Below, in pieces: positions 7,116 to 11,475 of a stretch of DNA of 11,475 bases. A model generated the notes under the pieces. It did not search any database and was not told the origin of the DNA. It saw nothing but the letters and a program-made list of their open reading frames with translations. The translations under genes were made by a program, and so were the position numbers. This DNA is from Parvularcula sp039033795 (GTDB taxonomy: Bacteria; Pseudomonadota; Alphaproteobacteria; Caulobacterales; Parvularculaceae): contig JBCCBY010000074.1 in the NCBI GenBank assembly GCA_039033795.1, positions 1-11,475 of the forward strand. Direction: 5' to 3'. Numbering within the stretch: position 1 is the stretch's first letter; each line of letters opens with the position of its first letter.

Positions 7116-8074
7116 TCGATCAAGTCTTTCAACGCGGCCAGCACCGCTTCGCGATCTTTCAGGCGCGCCCGCGGGATGGTCACAACGAGATTGCGCGGTT
7201 TCCGTTCAGCTTGAGCCAAAAGGCGCCCCTTGGCGTCATGGATCCGGCGAATGTCTTTTTCCGCATTGGCTTTCGCGGCGGACTTCAATGCCAGCAGTGT
7301 TGCTGAGGCGCTGATGCCGTCCCCGTTTGCACGAGATTGAGCCAAGAGACGAGCCTTCCCCAGAACAGCTGACGCCCTCTCACTCGACAGGAGAGGCGAC
7401 AATTCCGCTGCATGGCGGATACCGATGTCGCGAACATCGCCATAGGCGCGCAAGATGTCATCGGGCAGCTCGCCAATGCGCAAGTATCGGCTCAGCCATG
7501 TGCGATCGACGCCAATTCGCTCCGCCATGAGTGCTTTGTTGCCATCGTAATAAGCATCGAGCGCGCGACCATAGTCACGCGAGCGTTCATAATCGGAGAT
7601 GTCTTCACGCTCTCGGTTTTCAAGATCAGACAAGCGGAATGCTTCCTCGTCCGTGATGTCACGAATATCGACCAAATAAAGGATGTCTTGCCGATGCTCG
7701 GCACGCCGCAAATGGCTGACCGCAAAATGACGGCGCGCTCCACAAATCACTTCATAGGCGTGGCTTCCACCATTCAACGGACGAACAATGGCTGGCATTT
7801 CCTGCCGACCGACGGCCTTGATCGATTTGATGAGATCGGAACAGTTTTCTGGGGAGAGAAGGTCATAGAGACGGTTATGCCCCTCCCACATTCGGCATTC
7901 ATCGGGGTCCACCAGACGAAGCTTGCCGTTTCGGAGCCTGCCATCGGCTGCATCGGAAAGCAGAGCACCTCTCTCTGCGGTGTAATCGCGTTTGGCGGGG
8001 TCACCACTCTCAGCACCACTTTCTGCCCTGGCGGTGATGGCGTCGGCTAGGATTCTTGCGCGTTTGCGGGCCAT
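7112..8074 (-). CDS. parB: ParB/RepB-type partition protein
   Basis: A 320-aa centromere-binding protein that loads at parS and works with ParA to segregate the replicon. It has the ParB N-terminal domain (about 50-165), with the CTP-binding motifs present as GARRHFA (112-118, GERRxRA in most relatives) and LENREREDISDYE (151-163, matching the EN-R-ED block). A helix-turn-helix follows at about 179-200 (ALMAERIGVDRTWLSRYLRIGELP), then a DIGIRHAAEL segment and a C-terminal basic region (280-305) ending in a short helix that probably dimerises. The open frame extends to 8221, but ATG 8074 has an AAGGAG six nt upstream and is the clear start; the longer version would run through the palindromic gap and into parA. 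It is downstream of parA and shares a TTAA stop region with the gene on the other strand. Confidence 0.93.
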   Translation of the reverse strand: MARKRARILADAITARAESGAESGDPAKRDYTAERGALLSDAADGRLRNGKLRLVDPDECRMWEGHNRLYDLLSPENCSDLIKSIKAVGRQEMPAIVRPLNGGSHAYEVICGARRHFAVSHLRRAEHRQDILYLVDIRDITDEEAFRLSDLENREREDISDYERSRDYGRALDAYYDGNKALMAERIGVDRTWLSRYLRIGELPDDILRAYGDVRDIGIRHAAELSPLLSSERASAVLGKARLLAQSRANGDGISASATLLALKSAAKANAEKDIRRIHDAKGRLLAQAERKPRNLVVTIPRARLKDREAVLAALKDLID

Positions 8075-8080
8075 ACCTCG

Positions 8081-8086
8081 CTCCTT
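8081..8086 (-). promoter_or_regulatory. parB ribosome-binding site
   Basis: AAGGAG on the minus strand with a 6-nt spacer to the ATG at 8074. It fixes the parB start and excludes the upstream in-frame extension. Confidence 0.85.
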
Positions 8087-8097
8087 GTTGGTCGTCT

Positions 8098-8145
8098 GTG
8101 CACCGGTGCACGCTGGATCGCGATCACTTGCGTGCACAGGTGCAC
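8098..8145. promoter_or_regulatory. Palindrome cluster between parA and parB, candidate parS
   Basis: Three palindromes lie within 48 bp. GTGCACCGGTGCAC (8098-8111) is perfect over 14 bp; GTGCACAGGTGCAC (8132-8145) is the same site with an imperfect central pair; GATCGCGATC (8116-8125) is a perfect 10-mer between them. Centres are 16 and 18 bp apart. No other full GTGCAC-N2-GTGCAC site was found in the window. On the Ti plasmid pTiR10, RepB binds two adjacent sites between repA and repB, so a partition site here is a natural reading. An operator for an internal parB promoter is the alternative. Confidence 0.6.
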
Positions 8146-8147
8146 GG

Positions 8148-9338
8148 TCATGCGATTCCCTCTTGGCGTAGCTTTGCCCGGTGGCTCGGCCAGGTTTGCC
8201 TGACCTTGACCTCAAGGTCATTCATCACCGCGAGGAGGTTGTTTCGGCAACGCCGCGCTGTTCGCGACTGACCGCCGGACAATTCGAAGACGGTCCGCAT
8301 TTCCACCGACGCTGTGTCAAATTCAGCCGAATCAAGAAGCGCGGTGGACAGGATAGAACCGGAAAAGGCGCGCCCCATCACGTCGCGCATCACTTCATGG
8401 GCACCCTTTTGCTCCACCACCTTGGTCGCAAGCAGCGTGACGAAGCTGTACTCCACCGGCGTTGGTGTTTGCGCGTTCAGCGCCTCAACGACCTCTTCGA
8501 GCATCGCAAGATAAGCTGCCGTTGACGCAAAATCGATCGACGAAGGAGGCGTCGGGATCAAAATGGCCGATGCCGCCTGCAGCACGCTCAGTGAGATCAT
8601 GCCCAGCGCTGGCGGGGGATCAATGATCACCACATCATAGGCCTTGGCAGCGTCCTGAAGCCCTGTTTTCAGGCGCGAGAGCCGCGCCACATCACCTTTG
8701 ACTTGTTGCGACAGAATATACTCAGCCGAGTAGAGGCCAAGATTGGCTGGCACCAGATCAAGCCCATCCCAACGCGTTGGCCGCACCGCATACCCGATCC
8801 CGTCCGATCGGTCAGCGATCAGATAGGGGAGCAGCGTGGTCTCCGTTTCAATATCGACGTCGGGATTGAAGCCGAAAAGCGTTGTCGTCGACGCTTGGCT
8901 GTCCGTGTCAACAATAAGCACGCGATAGCCGCGCTCAGCGAAGAATTGCGCCGCATGGGCGGAAATGGTGCTTTTCCCCACCCCCCCTTTGAAATTCTGC
9001 ACGGCCAAAATGACAGGCGGGTCACTCGGATCACGAAAGGGCCGCGTCCCAAAGTGATCGCGCATGCGATTCACATCGGCCAAGACGTACCCAGCCCGCT
9101 GACCGGAGGCCCGCAATTCTGGCTGCGGCAGATCACCGGCTGCCTCGGCCCGCCGCACCGCGTCGACCGAGCGACCGGCCAGTTGGGCGGCCTCGGTGAG
9201 ACGGTAGCGTCGTGGACCGCCCTCTTTCACCCGGTCTTCCGCAAGATCGCGCATGGACCCAAGAATGCCATCGGCGGTGGTCACCAACTGGCTGATGCTG
9301 TGAAGGGTCGCGGCACTCCGCTCCGTCATCTCGCTCAC
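8148..9338 (-). CDS. parA: ParA/RepA-type partition ATPase with N-terminal HTH
   Basis: A 396-aa type Ia partition ATPase that drives segregation of the replicon with ParB and, through its N-terminal DNA-binding region, usually represses its own operon. An N-terminal MerR-like HTH is visible at about 44-95 (RYRLTEAAQLAGRSVDAVRRAEAAG). The deviant Walker A is KGGVGKST at 117-124 (both signature lysines, 117 and 122), A' is DTDSQAS at 144-150, and Walker B is VVIIDPPP ending at about Asp240 and the following prolines. The size fits the RepA proteins of repABC plasmids and type Ia ParA. GTG 9338 has GAAGAGGG (9344-9351) five nt upstream; ATG 9329 three codons later is possible. It is transcribed away from the origin region and leads parB by 73 nt. 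Confidence 0.95.
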   Translation of the reverse strand: MSEMTERSAATLHSISQLVTTADGILGSMRDLAEDRVKEGGPRRYRLTEAAQLAGRSVDAVRRAEAAGDLPQPELRASGQRAGYVLADVNRMRDHFGTRPFRDPSDPPVILAVQNFKGGVGKSTISAHAAQFFAERGYRVLIVDTDSQASTTTLFGFNPDVDIETETTLLPYLIADRSDGIGYAVRPTRWDGLDLVPANLGLYSAEYILSQQVKGDVARLSRLKTGLQDAAKAYDVVIIDPPPALGMISLSVLQAASAILIPTPPSSIDFASTAAYLAMLEEVVEALNAQTPTPVEYSFVTLLATKVVEQKGAHEVMRDVMGRAFSGSILSTALLDSAEFDTASVEMRTVFELSGGQSRTARRCRNNLLAVMNDLEVKVRQTWPSHRAKLRQEGIA

Positions 9339-9428
9339 TCGGGCCCTCTTCGCAAATGATGCAGTTTTCAGCGCTCACGCACAAATACTGCAGCACATAC
9401 AAGAGCAGCGATTCGGCTGCCGATGCCA

Positions 9429-9550
9429 TTCGTGGGATCGGGGTCCGAGCTGTCTGAAGGGTTCGTCTTTTTGGGGACCGGCATTCGTGTCATCACGGCC
9501 TGCTGTTTCGTGCTTTGAGGGCCCGAGATTCGTGTTTTCACACCACGGAA
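9429..9550 (+). repeat. Iteron array, five TTCGTS-headed direct repeats
   Basis: Copies begin at 9429, 9462, 9484, 9507 and 9529, giving steps of 33, 22, 23 and 22 bp, close to whole helical turns. All start TTCGTG except 9462 (TTCGTC). The body is degenerate around YTTTSAGGGMCCG; 9462 (TTCGTCTTTTTGGGGACC) and 9507 (TTCGTGCTTTGAGGGCCC) are the most alike, while 9484 and 9529 keep mainly the head. A further good copy is at 9718. Phased repeats of about 22 bp next to a rep gene are the hallmark of initiator-binding iterons. Confidence 0.68.
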
Positions 9551-9620
9551 TTGCCTGTTTTATGATGTTTTTCAAAGGTGTACTTCTCCATTAAAACAAT
9601 AAACACAGGTAACCCTATTA
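9551..9620. other. AT-rich segment, candidate DNA unwinding element
   Basis: Counting bases gives 22 G/C in 70 positions, about 69% A+T, against a GC-rich surrounding. It directly abuts the last iteron and includes TTTTATGATGTTTTT and ATTAAAACAATAAACA. Iteron origins generally melt at an AT-rich block beside the iterons, so this is the best opening site in the window. Confidence 0.5.
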
Positions 9621-9633
9621 ATCGGCTGACGCC

Positions 9634-9674
9634 GGGGTTTTTGGTTGAGGGGTGATTATTCTGCAGCAAACCCC
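9634..9674. repeat. Inverted repeat GGGGTTT/AAACCCC
   Basis: Seven-bp arms at 9634-9640 and 9668-9674, separated by 27 nt. It overlaps a short direct repeat, GGTGATT, at 9651 and 9679. The role is unknown; it may be part of the origin structure. Confidence 0.3.
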
Positions 9675-9679
9675 AAACG

Positions 9680-9707
9680 GTGATTCGAAGGCATGGAGCC
9701 GAATCAC
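9680..9707. repeat. Inverted repeat GTGATTCG/CGAATCAC
   Basis: Perfect 8-bp arms at 9680-9687 and 9700-9707 with a 12-nt spacer, immediately before the inverted iteron pair. Spacing of about two helical turns between arm centres suits a dimeric protein such as an autorepressor, but no binding partner can be named. Confidence 0.45.
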
Positions 9708-9717
9708 GCATGGTGGA

Positions 9718-9765
9718 TTCGTGCTTTGAGGGACCAAAACAGGCATTTGTCCGCAAAAGCACGAC
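9718..9765. repeat. Head-to-head iteron pair, candidate rep autoregulatory site
   Basis: TTCGTGCTTTGAGGGACC (9718-9735) is nearly identical to the iteron at 9507. A partly degraded copy lies on the minus strand reading back from 9765, with the head as GTCGTGCTTTTGCGGAC. The heads face outward and the tails meet near 9741. In several iteron plasmids, such as pSC101 and pPS10, inverted partial iterons before the rep gene bind Rep dimers and repress rep; this pair is 180 bp upstream of the rep start. Confidence 0.5.
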
Positions 9766-9772
9766 TCCGTCG

Positions 9773-9804
9773 CACAAACAGCGGAGAATCCCACAAAACA
9801 GAGG
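9773..9804 (+). repeat. Short tandem-like direct repeat CACAAA(A)CAG
   Basis: CACAAACAGCGG at 9773-9784 recurs as CACAAAACAGAGG at 9792-9804, a step of 19-20 bp. It does not match the iterons and may be chance. Confidence 0.25.
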
Positions 9805-9935
9805 GTTGAGCCGCCATGCTTGGACATGCTCACGCCCAATCCTCGTGGTTTCAGGGATAAATCCCCGTAGGCACGAACCCGAATCGTGGACTCTTCACGT
9901 TTCAGTCCGCCCACTCACGCCGCGGACAGCGTTTC

Positions 9936-9939
9936 GGAG
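9936..9939 (+). promoter_or_regulatory. rep ribosome-binding site
   Basis: GGAG six nt before ATG 9946. It supports this start over the in-frame GTG at 9886, whose extra 20 residues show no family resemblance. Confidence 0.7.
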
Positions 9940-9945
9940 TTTCCC

Positions 9946-11058
9946 ATGACGGCTCAACTAAGCCTCGTTGATCTCGATAGCCCTCTTCATGGCCATGTGA
10001 AGGGGGAGCGATCAGTGATGGCCTTTCCTTTTTTCGCGCTCTCCAAGGGACGGCGGATGCAGCCGATTACCTACAGCGATGATTATGTTTCCATTGAGGT
10101 GCGGGCGTCCCAGACGGGGGTGGCGACCATCTATGACAAAGAGATCTTACTCTACATCGCCAGCTTGCTCGTTTCGCAAATGAAACGGCACGAAACACCG
10201 AGTCAGGAATACGCGTTCACCGCCCATGATTTCCTTCGAGTGATCGGCGGGAATCGTTCCGCTCGGTCTTACCAACGCATTCATGGCGCCCTTGAACGCC
10301 TGCAAGGGACCCAGATCAAAACCAATATCGAGGCGGGCGGCGAGGGCGAAGATGGTTTCTTCTCTTGGGTGTCCGAGGCGAAGATGAGCTACACCAAAAC
10401 AGCTGATGGCAAAAAACGCTTATCGCGCGTGAAGGTCCGGCTTTGTGACTGGCTTTATCGCGCGATCATCAAGGATCAGAAGATCCTCACCTATGACAGC
10501 AACTATTTCCAGCTCTCTCCGATTGAACGGCGGCTGTATGAAATTGCGCGGGTTCATTGCGGTCAGCAGCGTTTCTTTCACATTGGGCTCGCGAAATTGC
10601 AGAAAAAAGTTGGCTCAGAAGACCGCCCGGCCAAGTTCAAAGCGGCGCTCCGGGAGGTCGAAGGCCGCCAACCCATCCCCGAATATGATCTGACGGTGGT
10701 TGATGACCCCCATTCCGATGGAGCGCGCCTGATCAAAAGCGGCGGCTTTGCGTCAGCTGTTAGCAAGCGCAATCCCATGGTGCTCATTCGGCCCAAAGGA
10801 CGGCCGCGCCCCGCCGAACGACGGATCGATGTCATCGAAACCCCGCCCCTCGAGCCCCGGCGCGCTGAGGCACGCGACCTCGCAGTCAGCTCCCATGCCC
10901 TTGAGCAAGCAGGCCGCCTCTTTCCGGGTTTCGACAAATACGCGGTGCTCGAAGAATGGAAACGGTGGGCAGCTGGTAAGGAAGCACCCCGTCGACCAGA
11001 CGCCGCTTTCCTTGCGTTCTTCACCACCTACGCAAAGAACAACCCTCTTCCGAGCTGA
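9946..11058 (+). CDS. Plasmid replication initiator, RPA (RepA-type) family
   Basis: A 370-aa initiator expected to bind the origin iterons and start replication of the replicon. Residues about 26-250 match the RPA family found on alphaproteobacterial plasmids: FPFFALSKG (27-35), the VATIYDKEILLYIASLL block (59-75), FTAHDFLRVIGG (91-102), the ALERLQGTQIKTNI segment (115-128), LCDWLYRAI (167-174), FQLSPIERRLYEIARVHCG (188-206) and LAKLQKKVGS (215-224). A basic, proline-rich linker (about 283-305) leads to a C-terminal helical module (about 310-365, FPGFDKYAVLEEWKRWAAG and PDAAFLAFF) also common in the family. The start is ATG 9946 with GGAG upstream. Its stop overlaps the next gene's start codon by one base (TGATG), so the two are translationally coupled. 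It is transcribed away from parAB, across the candidate origin. Confidence 0.9.
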   Translation: MTAQLSLVDLDSPLHGHVKGERSVMAFPFFALSKGRRMQPITYSDDYVSIEVRASQTGVATIYDKEILLYIASLLVSQMKRHETPSQEYAFTAHDFLRVIGGNRSARSYQRIHGALERLQGTQIKTNIEAGGEGEDGFFSWVSEAKMSYTKTADGKKRLSRVKVRLCDWLYRAIIKDQKILTYDSNYFQLSPIERRLYEIARVHCGQQRFFHIGLAKLQKKVGSEDRPAKFKAALREVEGRQPIPEYDLTVVDDPHSDGARLIKSGGFASAVSKRNPMVLIRPKGRPRPAERRIDVIETPPLEPRRAEARDLAVSSHALEQAGRLFPGFDKYAVLEEWKRWAAGKEAPRRPDAAFLAFFTTYAKNNPLPS

Positions 11059-11475
11059 TGGGTTTTCGCTTCCTTCACACCGCCGACTGGCAGTTGGGAA
11101 AGCCGTTTGCGGGGTTCCCGGCTGATCTTTCGGCGTCTTTGCGCGAAGCGCGTCTTACGATGATTGACCGAATAGCCTCCATCGCACGGGATGAGGGGGC
11201 TGACCATATTCTCGTGGCCGGCGATGTCTGGGATCAGGCCATGCCGTCTGATCGGGTGCTGTTGCAGCCGATTGATCTTATGGCGGCGGCGGCTGATCTC
11301 CATTGGTGGCTCTTGCCGGGTAATCATGGCCCCGCTGGGCCCGAAAGCCTTTGGCAAAGGCTCATCTTGCGCGGCCTGCCTGCCAATATTCACGCGCTCG
11401 TCGACGTTGCGCCGGTTGCGGTCAGTGATGACATGGTTCTGCTTCCTGCGCCTTGGCGATCGAAGCGCCCGGGAA
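11058..11475 (+). CDS. SbcD/Mre11-like metallophosphoesterase, N-terminal part (3' end outside window)
   Basis: The first 139 residues of a metallophosphoesterase resembling DNA-repair exonucleases (SbcD/YhaO/Mre11 type). Visible metal-site motifs are HTADWQLGKP (7-16, Asp10, with Gln12 where SbcD has His), LVAGDVWD (52-59, Asp56) and LPGNHGPAGPE (86-96, Asn89 and His90, with Gly91 instead of the usual Asp of GNHD). Gln at the DxH position occurs, as I recall, in alphaproteobacterial relatives; the GNHG change is less usual. Such enzymes normally work with an SbcC/SMC-like ATPase, often the next gene, which is out of view. ATG 11058 overlaps the rep stop by one base, so expression is tied to the initiator. 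The frame is open to the window end. Confidence 0.85.
   Translation, partial: MGFRFLHTADWQLGKPFAGFPADLSASLREARLTMIDRIASIARDEGADHILVAGDVWDQAMPSDRVLLQPIDLMAAAADLHWWLLPGNHGPAGPESLWQRLILRGLPANIHALVDVAPVAVSDDMVLLPAPWRSKRPG

Larger units (their letters stand above)
9339..9945. other. Origin/control region between divergent parA and rep (candidate oriV)
   Basis: This 607-bp stretch has no convincing gene: short open frames here lack ribosome-binding sites and overlap the repeats. It holds TTCGTS-headed iterons, an AT-rich block, inverted iterons and several inverted repeats, and it is flanked by divergent partition and initiator genes. This is the usual make-up of an iteron-controlled plasmid origin. 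I found no good DnaA box; the nearest, around 9601, matches only six of nine positions. Promoters for parA and rep must also lie here but could not be assigned. TGCAGT/ACTGCA (9360-9365 and 9387-9392), just upstream of parA, is a possible parA operator. Confidence 0.7.

Noticed and set aside
9600..9608. DnaA box candidate (ATAAACACA)
   Set aside because: Only six of nine positions match TTATCCACA; expected by chance in an AT-rich segment.
9429..9765. CRISPR-like array reading of the repeated TTCGTG elements
   Set aside because: Repeats are too short and degenerate, steps are about 22 bp with no spacer structure, and no cas genes are near.
9618..9914. Small open frames inside the origin region (for example 98 codons leftward at 9618-9914 and 89 codons rightward at 9680-9949)
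   Set aside because: They lack ribosome-binding sites, overlap the iterons and inverted repeats, and show low-complexity, unconserved-looking composition.

Overview
The window looks like alphaproteobacterial DNA: moderately GC-rich, with a ferredoxin-NADP+ reductase tail, a SerC of the alphaproteobacterial/Methanosarcina type, and a plasmid-type replication module built on an RPA-family initiator (RepA-type replicons are common in this class). I cannot name the genus.

Left part (1-6060), housekeeping. The 3' end of fpr is followed closely by a DUF1499 lipoprotein gene and a sodium:solute symporter gene, all rightward. Facing them is a compact leftward operon, serC-serA-serB, which encodes the three enzymes that turn 3-phosphoglycerate into L-serine. 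Its gaps are 18 and 2 nt. Upstream of serC is a short leader that can fold into a nested stem, close to where a cis-regulatory serC RNA element is known in Alphaproteobacteria.

Middle (6061-7115). A divergent intergenic region carries an exact extended -10 (TGATATAAT). It is followed by a rightward gene for an unrecognised 295-aa protein with a probable C-terminal winged-helix/HTH. This gene meets parB tail to tail on a shared TTAA.

Right part (7112-11475), replication and partition of a plasmid-like replicon. Leftward parA-parB encode a ParA with an N-terminal HTH and a CTPase-type ParB. They are separated by a 73-nt gap packed with palindromes, two of them GTGCAC-N2-GTGCAC-like, which are the best parS candidates. 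The 607-bp gap between parA and the divergent rep gene holds a candidate origin: five TTCGTS-headed iterons at 22-23 bp steps (one 33), a 69% AT segment, a sixth iteron paired head to head with an inverted degraded copy, and further inverted repeats. The rep gene (RPA family) overlaps by 1 nt the start of an SbcD-like metallophosphoesterase gene that runs off the window.

Taken together, a complete core amino-acid biosynthesis operon sits a few hundred bases from a full rep-par-ori cassette. Either this replicon is a chromid or essential plasmid, or a RepA-type plasmid has integrated into the chromosome. All genes fully inside the window appear intact.
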